A DNA stretch of 64,000 nt from Corynebacterium sp. 21KM1197 (GTDB lineage Bacteria > Actinomycetota > Actinomycetes > Mycobacteriales > Mycobacteriaceae). Where the stretch lies: contig NZ_CP123907.1 of NCBI RefSeq assembly GCF_033783015.1, positions 1,984,001 to 2,048,000 on the forward strand, in the 5' to 3' direction. Positions within the stretch are counted from its first letter, which is position 1; each line of letters begins with the position of its first letter. The notes under the pieces are model-generated. The model saw nothing but the letters and a program-made list of their open reading frames with translations. It was not told the DNA's origin and made no database searches. Below are positions 8,828 through 16,191 of the stretch, piece after piece. Position numbers and translations under genes: made by a program.

Positions 8828-9510
8828 TGGGTTCTCGCATTTTAGTGGTGGAGGACGATGCCGCCCTGGCCCGCGTGGTGCTCATCCACCTGCGCGCCCG
8901 CGACTATGACGTCGCCGTGGCCACCACCGCCGCCGAGGCCCTGCGTGCGGCCCGCGAATGGCAACCCCACGCCCTGCTGCTCGACCTGGGGCTTCCCGAC
9001 GCCAGCGGGCTCACCGTCCTGCGCTCCCTGCGCGCATGGAGCGAGGTACCCGTGCTCATCATCTCCGCCCGCCACGATCACGAGGGCAAGATCAACGCCC
9101 TGGACGAGGGCGCGGACGACTACGTGACCAAGCCCTTCTCCATGGGCGAACTCCTCGCCCGGTTGCGCGCCGCCCTGCGGCGCTGCCCCGCCCCCGAGGC
9201 CGTTCCGGTGGTGAGTACCGACGATGGGCGGCTGAGCATCGCCCTCGCCCGGGCCCAGGTGCTGCGCGAGGGCCAACCGGTGCACCTCACCCCGCACGAA
9301 TGGGGCGTGGTGGCCTACCTCGCCGGACACGCCGGGCAACTGGTGCGCAAGGCCGACCTGCTCAAAGCAGTGTGGGGCGAGAACTACGAGCGGGAGACGA
9401 ATTATCTGCGGGTGTACCTCTCCCAGGTGCGCCAGAAACTCGAAGCCGACCCCGCCCACCCCCGGCACTTCCTTACCGAGGCGGGAATGGGGTATCGGTT
9501 TGTGGGGTGA
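8827..9510 (+). CDS. kdpE: Response regulator KdpE
   Basis: KdpE is the OmpR/PhoB-type DNA-binding partner of KdpD that activates kdp transcription. Residues 1-120 form a receiver domain with the acidic pair in VVEDD, the phospho-acceptor Asp in LLLDLGLPDASG and the conserved Lys in DDYVTKPFSMGELLAR. Residues ~130-225 form a winged-helix domain with HLTPHEWGVVAYL and LRVYLSQVRQKLE. Length (227) is normal. The stop is three bases from the 3' end of the convergent toxin gene. Confidence 0.96.
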   Translation: MGSRILVVEDDAALARVVLIHLRARDYDVAVATTAAEALRAAREWQPHALLLDLGLPDASGLTVLRSLRAWSEVPVLIISARHDHEGKINALDEGADDYVTKPFSMGELLARLRAALRRCPAPEAVPVVSTDDGRLSIALARAQVLREGQPVHLTPHEWGVVAYLAGHAGQLVRKADLLKAVWGENYERETNYLRVYLSQVRQKLEADPAHPRHFLTEAGMGYRFVG

Positions 9511-9512
9511 CA

Positions 9513-9785
9513 TTAAACGTCATAGACGGCCCCTCGCGGGGCCACCCGCGTGATCCTCACCGTGACCACGTTGTCATGTATGGAGTAGAGCACCCGCCAC
9601 GTGCGCACCCTCATCCGATACTCTTCCCTCCCGGTTAGTTTTTTCACCCCATCTGGCCTGGGATTAATACCCAAAGACTCAATCGCTCCCAGGATTTGGC
9701 TGTACAACTTGGGGTCACTTCTATGCAGCCTCTTGAGATCCTTGTGCACCTGGCGGGCAAGGACCACCTTGTAACGCCGCATCAT
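9513..9785 (-). CDS. RelE/ParE-superfamily toxin
   Basis: The 90-residue basic protein matches the compact RelE fold: an N-terminal strand and helices (YKVVLARQVHKDLKRLHRSD), a central segment with the typical PRPDGVKKLTG and a C-terminal beta-sheet core YRMRVRTWRVLYSIHD...VVTVRITRVAPRGAVYDV. RelE toxins are ribosome-dependent mRNA endonucleases neutralised by a small antitoxin. The conserved basic residues of the fold (K, R around 50-65 and R near 80) are present, so an active toxin is plausible. Unusually, the candidate antitoxin is encoded divergently, 70 bases away (ATG to ATG), rather than upstream in the same operon. Confidence 0.85.
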   Translation of the reverse strand: MMRRYKVVLARQVHKDLKRLHRSDPKLYSQILGAIESLGINPRPDGVKKLTGREEYRMRVRTWRVLYSIHDNVVTVRITRVAPRGAVYDV

Positions 9786-9803
9786 TCAACAACACTCCAA
9801 ATA

Positions 9804-9838
9804 GTACAAACCGTACAAAGTGACGTAAGAGTACAAAG
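9804..9838 (+). promoter_or_regulatory. Three GTACAAA direct repeats between toxin and antitoxin genes
   Basis: GTACAAA occurs at 9804-9810, 9813-9819 and 9831-9837, spaced 9 and 18 bases apart, roughly one and two helical turns. They fill the short interval between the divergent toxin and antitoxin start codons. Toxin-antitoxin complexes normally bind repeated operators in their own promoter, so these are the obvious candidates for autoregulation. That function is inferred from position and repetition only. Confidence 0.55.
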
Positions 9839-9855
9839 TGGTTACCCTTAACCCC

Positions 9856-10152
9856 ATGAGCACTGCCATAACCCCCACCGAACACATGAGCCTCCCCCTC
9901 GCAGAACTTCGCGCCAGCATCGGGGAGATCGTCAATCGCGTCCGCCTCACCGGCCAACGCGTAGAAATCACCCGAAATGGCACCCCTGCCGCCATCATAG
10001 TCCCGCTTGAGGACATCAAGACCCTAGAGCGGCTAGAAGAACAAGCAGATCTCATTGCCCTAGAACACGCCCGCCTCACCAACAACGACGAGGGGAACAT
10101 CACCCTGGAAGAACATCTGGCCGAGGTGGAAGCGGGTAGGCAAGACGATTAA
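9856..10152 (+). CDS. Phd/YefM-type antitoxin
   Basis: The 98-residue product begins with the family pattern of a short leader followed by LPLAELRASIGEIVNRVRLTGQRVEITRNGTPAAIIVPLEDIKTLE, the Phd/YefM DNA-binding and dimerisation domain. It is followed by an acidic C-terminal region (EHLAEVEAGRQDD) of the kind that wraps and neutralises RelE-fold toxins. ATG 9856 is preferred over GTG 9838, which lies inside the third GTACAAA repeat. No ribosome site is visible, so the mRNA may be leaderless. The partner toxin is on the opposite strand at 9513-9785. Confidence 0.85.
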   Translation: MSTAITPTEHMSLPLAELRASIGEIVNRVRLTGQRVEITRNGTPAAIIVPLEDIKTLERLEEQADLIALEHARLTNNDEGNITLEEHLAEVEAGRQDD

Positions 10153-10210
10153 TTTTTGGACACTTGAGGGTTATGCACCCTCACTCCTTGCCCATTCCCC
10201 CTGGTCAGAG

Positions 10211-10283
10211 AGCTGGAGACGAGACTTGAACTCGCAACCTACGGTTTACAAGACCGTTGCGCTACCAATTGCGCCACTCCAGC
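10211..10283 (-). tRNA. tRNA-Thr (anticodon UGU)
   Basis: On the minus strand the 73 bases fold as a cloverleaf. The acceptor strands are GCTGGAG (at 10283-10277) and CTCCAGC (ending 10212). The anticodon stem-loop ACGGTCTTGTAAACCGT places TGT as the anticodon, the T-arm is GCGAGTTCAAGTCTCGT, and the D-arm is GCGCAATTGGTAGCGC. No CCA is encoded. It reads ACA (and other ACN) threonine codons. The toxin-antitoxin pair lies directly beyond the 3' end. Confidence 0.93.
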
Positions 10284-10530
10284 ACCGATACGCCGCTGCG
10301 AACCTACGCAAAAGTACGCGCAGCCGTATCGCCTGCACATGCTACAGGATCGCTCCACCGCCCACCCCACCACACCCCTCATTCCCGCCACTGCCTGCCC
10401 GTATGCAGCCGCCACGGCACCCCGCTAAAGTTTCTTCCACTACCGGCGGGCACCACGCCTGCCCCACAGTCCCGGAGAACCCGGAAACACCGCCCTGAAT
10501 AACACCCCCTACCCCAGAAAGGCCGCGAGA
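10284..10530. other. Non-coding gap between tRNA-Thr and thrE
   Basis: About 247 bases without a convincing gene; short overlapping frames here show no family features. It should hold the promoters for the divergently read tRNA-Thr gene and thrE. The only clear element is AGAAAGG (10514-10520), a ribosome-binding site ahead of the thrE GTG. Confidence 0.5.
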
Positions 10531-12036
10531 GTGCCCACCATCCGCGAACGGTTCAGCGCCTGGCGCAATCAGTCTCCCCACGCGGCCACCATTGATACCG
10601 CCAAGGCCGCTCCCCCGCCGTCCCCCCTGGCCCCGGTTGATCTGACGGACTATAACCAGGTGGCCGGGGTCATGGATTTGGCGGCCCGGATCGGGGACAT
10701 TCTGCTGTCCTCCGGGACGTCGAATAGCGATACCAAGGCGCAGATGCACGCGGTGACCTCGGCCTATGGCCTGTGGTGGTGTCATGTGGACATCACCATG
10801 AATAACATCACGGTCTCCACGCAGATCGGCACCACGCGGAAGTCCCCGGTGACGGTGTTCCGCGTGGTGCGCACTCTCACCACCGATTTTTCACGGCTTT
10901 CTGCGGTAGACCGTCTGATCCGCTCGATCCAGGCGGGGGCCACTCCACCGGAGATCGCGGAGCGGATTCTCGATGATATTGAGGCCCAGCCCACCGCCTA
11001 TGGCCCCATGACCTCCATTTTCGGCTGGGGTCTCATGGGCGGCGCGGTGTCGGTGCTGCTGGGCGGTACGGCCCTGGTGGCGGCCATTTCCTTTGTCGCC
11101 TCCATTTCCATCATGGCGATGAGCCTTTTCCTCTCCAAACACCATCTCCCGGTGTTTTTCCAAAACGTCATTGGTGGAATTATCGCCACCATTCCGGCGG
11201 CTCTTTCCTATGCTGCAGCGGCGGAGTACGGGGTGGAGTTGCGCCCGAGCCAGATCGTGGCCTCGGGAATCATCGTGATGCTGGCCGGTCTGACGCTGGT
11301 GCAATCCCTCCAGGATGGCATTACGGGCGCGCCGGTGACGGCCAGCGCGCACTTTTTTGAAACTCTCCTTTATACCGGCGCCATTGTGGCGGGCGTGGCC
11401 ATTGGCCTGCAATTATCCTCCTATGTGGGCATTGCCCTACCGCCAATGGAATCGGTGGCGGCACCCAATCCCGCGCCCGCCAGCGTGCGGGTATTGGCGG
11501 GAACCGTGGCCTCGGTGGGCTTTGCCATCGCGTGTTATGCGGAATGGTCGGCGGTAATACTTTCCGGTATTACCGCCATGACGGGCTCCATTTTCTATTA
11601 CTTCATTTTCTCTCCGCTGGGCATGTCCACGGTGATGGCCGGCTCGATGGCCGCCGTGGTGATCGGCTTTGCCGGTGGCCTTTTGGCGCGTCGTTTCCAG
11701 GTGCCCCCGCTGATTATCGCCATTGCCGGTATTACCCCGTTGCTGCCCGGTCTGGCGGTGTATCGCGGCATGTATGCGGCGCTCAATGAGCAGATGTTGG
11801 TGGGCTTTACCAATATCGCCACGGCCCTGGCCATCTCCTGCGGCCTGGCCGCCGGCGTGGTCCTCGGCGAATGGATCGCGCGGCGGGTGCGTCGCCCGCA
11901 GCGCTTCAACCCGTATCGGGGTTTCCGCGTCGCCGGGCGCGCCACCTTGCAGTCCGGGCAAACCCGCGAGCAGGCGCGGCGGCGAGGCTATCGACGCCGC
12001 CAGGGTGGCGTCGATAAGCAAGAACCCGACGCATAG
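10531..12036 (+). CDS. thrE: Threonine/serine exporter ThrE
   Basis: ThrE is a proton-motive-force-driven exporter of L-threonine and L-serine first defined in Corynebacterium glutamicum. The 501-residue protein shows the family layout: a cytoplasmic N-terminal half with AARIGDILLSSGTSNSDTK and a conserved SAYGLWWCHVDIT segment, then about ten membrane helices from residue ~165 on, and a basic C-terminal tail. A GTG start at 10531 follows AGAAAGG with a ten-base gap. The tail codons contain an inverted pair of the iterated TATCGACG motif (11989-12016). The neighbour arrangement thrE, lysine-rich protein, otsA is as I remember it in C. glutamicum. Confidence 0.95.
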   Translation: MPTIRERFSAWRNQSPHAATIDTAKAAPPPSPLAPVDLTDYNQVAGVMDLAARIGDILLSSGTSNSDTKAQMHAVTSAYGLWWCHVDITMNNITVSTQIGTTRKSPVTVFRVVRTLTTDFSRLSAVDRLIRSIQAGATPPEIAERILDDIEAQPTAYGPMTSIFGWGLMGGAVSVLLGGTALVAAISFVASISIMAMSLFLSKHHLPVFFQNVIGGIIATIPAALSYAAAAEYGVELRPSQIVASGIIVMLAGLTLVQSLQDGITGAPVTASAHFFETLLYTGAIVAGVAIGLQLSSYVGIALPPMESVAAPNPAPASVRVLAGTVASVGFAIACYAEWSAVILSGITAMTGSIFYYFIFSPLGMSTVMAGSMAAVVIGFAGGLLARRFQVPPLIIAIAGITPLLPGLAVYRGMYAALNEQMLVGFTNIATALAISCGLAAGVVLGEWIARRVRRPQRFNPYRGFRVAGRATLQSGQTREQARRRGYRRRQGGVDKQEPDA

Positions 12037-12082
12037 CGTACAATCGTGTGCCTGAGTATTGCCCTACGCACCAGGAGGATTC

Positions 12083-12463
12083 GTGCCGCCCAAGGTTACT
12101 GATACCCGTCCGAGCGCCGAGACCCTGCACCGGGTCGAGAAGGAGACGGCCGCCGCCGCGCGCCGTATCGTGGCGAGTTACGCCGAGAACATGCTCGATG
12201 GGGTGACCCTGATGTCCATGCTCGGCGTGGAGCCTGCGGGCCTGGTGTACCGCAAGTTTGAAGAGGAATACAAGGAGCCGGAGCCCAAGAAGGCCACCAA
12301 GCGCACCCGGAAGTCCACCAAAAAGACCACGGCTAAGAAGTCCACCGCAAAAAAGACCACCAAGAAAACCACCAAAAAGACGACTAAAAAGACCACGAAG
12401 AAAACTACGGCTAAGAAAACCGCTAAAAAGGCCACCGCAAAAAAGACCACTAAGAAGGCCTAA
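12083..12463 (+). CDS. Lysine/threonine-repeat, histone H1-like protein
   Basis: The product of 126 residues has an acidic-to-neutral N-terminal part of about 70 residues (ETLHRVEKETAAAARRIVASYAENMLDGVTLMSMLGVE) and a tail of about 55 residues built almost only of Lys, Thr and Ala in KKTT units. Such tails bind DNA non-specifically, as in histone H1-like nucleoid proteins of actinobacteria; the N-terminal part would be an interaction module. GTG 12083 is chosen over the longer frame because AGGAGGA (12073-12079) is perfectly placed. It lies between thrE and otsA. Nucleoid binding is an inference from composition. Confidence 0.75.
   Translation: MPPKVTDTRPSAETLHRVEKETAAAARRIVASYAENMLDGVTLMSMLGVEPAGLVYRKFEEEYKEPEPKKATKRTRKSTKKTTAKKSTAKKTTKKTTKKTTKKTTKKTTAKKTAKKATAKKTTKKA
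12290..12460 (+). repeat. Degenerate AARAAR-type coding repeat (KKTT units)
   Basis: This coding segment consists of short imperfect repeats of AAG/AAA and ACC/ACT/ACG codons encoding KKTT or KKTA units. It is likely to vary in length between strains through slippage or recombination, changing the charge of the DNA-binding-like tail without breaking the frame when whole units are lost or gained. Confidence 0.7.
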
Positions 12464-12513
12464 GTTTTCCGTCTAGCGCGCGGTGTTAAGGGGAGGCGAC
12501 TAGCCTGAACAGC

Positions 12514-14001
12514 ATGGGTGAAAGCAACAATAACTTCGTGGTGGTGGCCAACCGGCTACCGGTGGATATGCAACGCGCCGAGGACGGCTCCCCCCGCTGG
12601 GTACCCAGCCCCGGCGGCCTGGTTTCCGCGCTCTCCCCCGTCCTGGAAAGCCACGAGGGCTGCTGGGTGGGTTGGCCTGGGGTTATTGAGGAATCCCCCG
12701 AGCCTTTCCACACCGAATCGGGCGTGCTGCTCTACCCCGTGACACTCTCCGCAGAGGATTACCGCGATTTCTACGAGGGCTTCTCCAACGCCACCCTGTG
12801 GCCGCTGTACCACGATCTCATCGTGACCCCGGAGTTCCACCGCGAGTGGTGGGCCGCCTACCGGGAGGTAAACCTCAAGTTCGCCCAGGCCGTGGCGCAC
12901 GTGGCCGCCGAGGGGGCCACCGTGTGGGTGCAGGATTACCAACTGCAATTAGTGCCCGGGATTCTGCGCCAAATGCGCCCCGACCTCACCATCGGATTCT
13001 TCCTCCACATTCCGTTCCCCAGCCCCGACCTTTTCCGCCAGCTCCCCTGGCGCGAGGAGGTCATGCGCGGGCTGCTCGGCGCGGACATCATCGGCTTCCA
13101 CCTGGAGGACAACGCGCGCAACTTCCTCACCCTCGCCGCGCAGGTCTCCGGCTCCGCGGGCACCCACACCGGGCTGCCCGATACCCTGCGCACCAGCGGC
13201 GAGGTATCCACCCGCGCGATCACCGCGCACGTCACGGCTCCCGACGGCCGCCCCGTCGGCGTAGGGGCCTTCCCCATCTCCATCGACGTCGCCTCCGTCC
13301 CCCGCCCCGAGCCCGAGGAGGTCGCCGCGCTGCGCCGCGACCTGGGCGACCCCGATCTCATCCTGCTCGGCGTGGATCGCCTGGACTACACCAAGGGAAT
13401 CTTGCAGCGCCTCCGCGCCTACGAGGAACTGCTCGCCGGGGGCGCACTGCCACCCAAGACCGTGTTCCTCCAGATCGCCACGCCCTCCCGCGAGCGCATC
13501 GAGCACTATCGCCGCACCCGCTCCCGCGTGGAGGAGGCCGTGGGCCGGATCAACGGCCAATACGGCACGCCGGGGCACCCGGTGGTGGAATACCTGCACC
13601 GCTCCGTGCCCAAGTCCACCCTGGCCACGTATTACGCGGCGGCGGACATCATGCTGGTCACCCCGTTCAAGGACGGCATGAACCTGGTGGCCAAGGAGTA
13701 CGCGGCGGCGCACCCGGACGGCAGCGGAGCCCTGGTGCTCAGCGAGTTCGCCGGGGCCGCCGAGGAGTTCCCCGAGGCCTACCTATGCAACCCCTTTGAC
13801 CTGGAGGCCATCAAGCGCAGCATTCACCAGGCCGCCACGGACCTACGCACCGCGCCCGACGACGCCCGCGCCCGCATGACCGCCATGCACCGGCAGGTGC
13901 AGGAGCACGACGTGAACCTCTGGGCGCAGTCCTTCCTGGATAGCCTGGCTAAGGCTCATACGGCCTCCGCTGATTCTGCCCTCCCCTCGGAGGCACGATG
14001 A
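12514..14001 (+). CDS. otsA: Trehalose-6-phosphate synthase
   Basis: OtsA condenses UDP- or GDP-glucose with glucose-6-phosphate to trehalose-6-phosphate. In mycolate-containing bacteria trehalose serves both as osmolyte and as the carrier of mycolic acids. The 495-residue GT20 enzyme shows NRLPVD at the N-terminus, SPGGLVSAL, the acceptor-site segment [47 protein letters not shown] and the nucleotide-sugar segment [14 protein letters not shown]. The ATG at 12514 gives the usual N-terminus; a GGGGAGG at 12490-12496 is rather far upstream. It belongs to the ots locus with the lipoprotein gene and otsB. Confidence 0.96.
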   Translation: MGESNNNFVVVANRLPVDMQRAEDGSPRWVPSPGGLVSALSPVLESHEGCWVGWPGVIEESPEPFHTESGVLLYPVTLSAEDYRDFYEGFSNATLWPLYHDLIVTPEFHREWWAAYREVNLKFAQAVAHVAAEGATVWVQDYQLQLVPGILRQMRPDLTIGFFLHIPFPSPDLFRQLPWREEVMRGLLGADIIGFHLEDNARNFLTLAAQVSGSAGTHTGLPDTLRTSGEVSTRAITAHVTAPDGRPVGVGAFPISIDVASVPRPEPEEVAALRRDLGDPDLILLGVDRLDYTKGILQRLRAYEELLAGGALPPKTVFLQIATPSRERIEHYRRTRSRVEEAVGRINGQYGTPGHPVVEYLHRSVPKSTLATYYAAADIMLVTPFKDGMNLVAKEYAAAHPDGSGALVLSEFAGAAEEFPEAYLCNPFDLEAIKRSIHQAATDLRTAPDDARARMTAMHRQVQEHDVNLWAQSFLDSLAKAHTASADSALPSEAR

Positions 14002-14495
14002 CGCTCCGGTCTGGTACCCGCACTGCGGTTCTCAGCGGTATCACTGGCCTTGCCCTCGCCAGCGCGCTCACCGCCTGCTCCACCGATCACGATGAGATCG
14101 TGGGCCCCACCTGGCAGGTCACCGGCCTCTACCTCGATCCGCAGGACAGCGGGGATCTCCCCGCCAGCGCGGCGGGGCTCGCCGCGTTCTCCTTTGGTGA
14201 GACCACCGTCACCGGCTCCACGGGGTGTTCCCGGATTCGCGGAATCGTGCACTTTAGCAAAGAGGGCTCCATCTCCGCCGCGCGGGAGGCCGATACCCTG
14301 GCCTTTGAGCAGATCGACGTCGAGGAGGTCACCGAGGATTGCCAGGGCGGAGTCGCCCACGTGGACTCCACCCTGCGCAGCCTCCTCACCGGGGAATACG
14401 AGCTTTCCCAGCCCTCCGAGGCGGAACTGGTGCTCACGCAGCGCTCCACGGCCGTGGACGCCCCAGCCATTCGGCTCACCACGGACGCGGGGTAG
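13998..14495 (+). CDS. Putative lipoprotein of the ots locus
   Basis: The 165-residue protein has a signal peptide ending in the lipobox LTAC (Cys near residue 27), so it should be anchored on the outer face of the cytoplasmic membrane. The mature part starts with a GPTWQVTGLY segment and includes TVTGSTGCSRIRG, reminiscent of META/HslJ-like small beta-barrel domains, though the match is weak. Its ATG overlaps the otsA stop (ATGA). A small gene at the same position exists between otsA and otsB in C. glutamicum as I recall. The function is unknown; the context suggests envelope stress or trehalose metabolism. Confidence 0.75.
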   Translation: MTLRSGTRTAVLSGITGLALASALTACSTDHDEIVGPTWQVTGLYLDPQDSGDLPASAAGLAAFSFGETTVTGSTGCSRIRGIVHFSKEGSISAAREADTLAFEQIDVEEVTEDCQGGVAHVDSTLRSLLTGEYELSQPSEAELVLTQRSTAVDAPAIRLTTDAG

Positions 14496-14509
14496 CTCAT
14501 AGTGCGTCT

Positions 14510-14529
14510 GCGCCTATCCAGGTAGGCGC
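14510..14529. terminator. Hairpin between convergent lipoprotein and hipA-like genes
   Basis: GCGCCTA (14510-14516) and TAGGCGC (14523-14529) form a seven-base-pair stem with a six-base loop, placed between the two convergent stop codons and overlapping the 3' end of the hipA-like gene. No long T-tract follows, so efficiency is uncertain. Confidence 0.4.
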
Positions 14530-15764
14530 TCCTCTACCGTCCGCACGGTATCCATGATCTTATTCTTCATCTCCGTTGAAGCACCGTGTCGAGCCAAGGA
14601 ATCCGCCACCGCATCGGGTGTACGGCTCCATACCTCCGCCACTATCGCCAATACCCTTTCTGCATCCTGGCCGGACTTCTCCGCGTAATACCGCCAATCC
14701 CGCTCCTGAACCTGCTGCCCGTGATATTGCTTGCCCACGCTCAACGCCAGTTCCTGGCTATACGCTGGATAAGCAGCAACGGATAAAAGATCATATGCCG
14801 GTGCCAGCCGGTTCCCCAGGGGAGTGATGAGAATGGAGTGATTCTTCGCGTGAGCATCGGCATTGCCAATGGCGACGTTAAAAGCCAGCAGTCGATTGAA
14901 CTGATCCACGTCCCCTTCAGGATCAACCACATGCTCCCGCAGAAACGGAATAATGTTCCGCAATGCAGGCCCTTTTTCCTTTTGATACTTTGCTTGCGCT
15001 CGGTACCCTAAAGCCTGAGCAAAGTCCTCTTGGTGGATTCTCACGATACGGCCGCGCTGGTCACGCACCCTGTCATATCTTCTGGTCACAAATACTCGTT
15101 GCCCACCAATATTCTCCACCGCCGAGGCGCTAGTTCTAATCCCCACCGCAGCCGCCGCATTCATCATCGCGGCCTCATTGATGTCAATGTCGGTAAGATT
15201 TTCAGGCGCAGGCTTTAGGATATGCGTGGAGGGCATATCTCCATACGGCATTCGCCAACCATCGACGTCCCGATACAGACCCAACTTCGGCTGTTGCCCG
15301 GCAAGAGAGATCCTCGGCGCGTATGCCGTATTAGGCATAGCACCCCGGTGTGCGCGCAGATCCGCCAAGAAGGCTCCCACTTCCTCATCGGTGAGCGCGA
15401 TACTACTGCGGAATCCGTGCGGTCTCTTCCCCGCCGGCACAAACCTCGCCGCACCCGCCACATCCTCCCCCACCACCGCCAAAACGGAGGTGGGATCGGT
15501 AATATCCATTCCCCGATAGCGCTTCTGCCAGTCCTCCAGAGTCACGGTGTTCTCCGGAAGCAACGCCTCCAAGTATCGCCTAGTTTTCTTAGCATTATGC
15601 GGACGCTCTTGCAGCGGCATGGATAGGGACAAAGAAAAAGAGCCCTTGCTTGCCAACCACCGACGGGTATAAGTAAGTTCCGGCACCATCGCGGCTCCAT
15701 CGGAACGATGCCTAATCATTCCCGCGTGTACACCAGCAAGATAGAGGTCAAGGTCAACGCTCAT
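14514..15764 (-). CDS. hipA: HipA-family serine/threonine kinase toxin
   Basis: HipA toxins phosphorylate aminoacyl-tRNA synthetases (GltX in E. coli), halting translation and promoting persistence. The 416-residue protein has the HipA N-terminal domain (LYLAGVHAGMI... followed by LSLSMPL), a glycine/Ser-containing nucleotide loop region (ISLAGQQPKLGLY), TSTH-like THILKP, and the catalytic-loop/metal signature NVAIGNADAHAKNHSIL plus APAYDLLS. These are the residues expected in an active kinase. The ATG overlaps the stop of the upstream antitoxin gene as ATGA. Base composition is somewhat more A+T-rich than the flanking ots genes, consistent with acquisition. Confidence 0.88.
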   Translation of the reverse strand: MSVDLDLYLAGVHAGMIRHRSDGAAMVPELTYTRRWLASKGSFSLSLSMPLQERPHNAKKTRRYLEALLPENTVTLEDWQKRYRGMDITDPTSVLAVVGEDVAGAARFVPAGKRPHGFRSSIALTDEEVGAFLADLRAHRGAMPNTAYAPRISLAGQQPKLGLYRDVDGWRMPYGDMPSTHILKPAPENLTDIDINEAAMMNAAAAVGIRTSASAVENIGGQRVFVTRRYDRVRDQRGRIVRIHQEDFAQALGYRAQAKYQKEKGPALRNIIPFLREHVVDPEGDVDQFNRLLAFNVAIGNADAHAKNHSILITPLGNRLAPAYDLLSVAAYPAYSQELALSVGKQYHGQQVQERDWRYYAEKSGQDAERVLAIVAEVWSRTPDAVADSLARHGASTEMKNKIMDTVRTVEERLPG

Positions 15765-16054
15765 ATATCATCCGTCCACAAATGCGCCTGAGAAAGATCC
15801 GGCGGAGAAAACTCCTCAGAGAAAATACTTTTTAGCGGCCCAATCGCCCTCGCAATGGCAAAGAACTTTTCCTCCGCTACCCCCGGGTGCCCGTTTTCCA
15901 GGCGGGATAGGGTGCGCTGGCTCATGCCGGTTTTCTCCGCCAGGGCCACCTGTGTGAGGCCATGTTCCTTTCGAGCCTGGGCCACCTCCCGCCCTAAACG
16001 CTGGCGCACGTACACCGGCAGGTATGGCTCGATCACGCCCTGCAACGCTCGCAC
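15761..16054 (-). CDS. hipB: HipB-like XRE-family antitoxin
   Basis: The 97-residue product carries a Cro/C1-type helix-turn-helix: LGREVAQARKEHGLTQVALAEKTGMSQRTLSRLENG. That is the standard HipB architecture, binding both HipA and the operator of its own operon. The frame is open up to 16174, but GTG 16054 is preferred because AGGAAAGG lies about nine bases upstream; the extra 40 residues of the longer frame do not resemble the family. The stop overlaps the hipA start. The promoter must lie between here and the divergent otsB start at 16192. Confidence 0.82.
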   Translation of the reverse strand: MRALQGVIEPYLPVYVRQRLGREVAQARKEHGLTQVALAEKTGMSQRTLSRLENGHPGVAEEKFFAIARAIGPLKSIFSEEFSPPDLSQAHLWTDDI

Positions 16055-16191
16055 GCCTGCCGCCTTTCCTCGGGTGTAGAGGGTAATAATGTTCTCCAAG
16101 AACCCACATCGTACACCATATTTACGCAGGTCACCGGCCCGAGCCTCCTGTTCGAACGGCCTCGCCACGCCCATTCGGTACCGTGGTTTTC

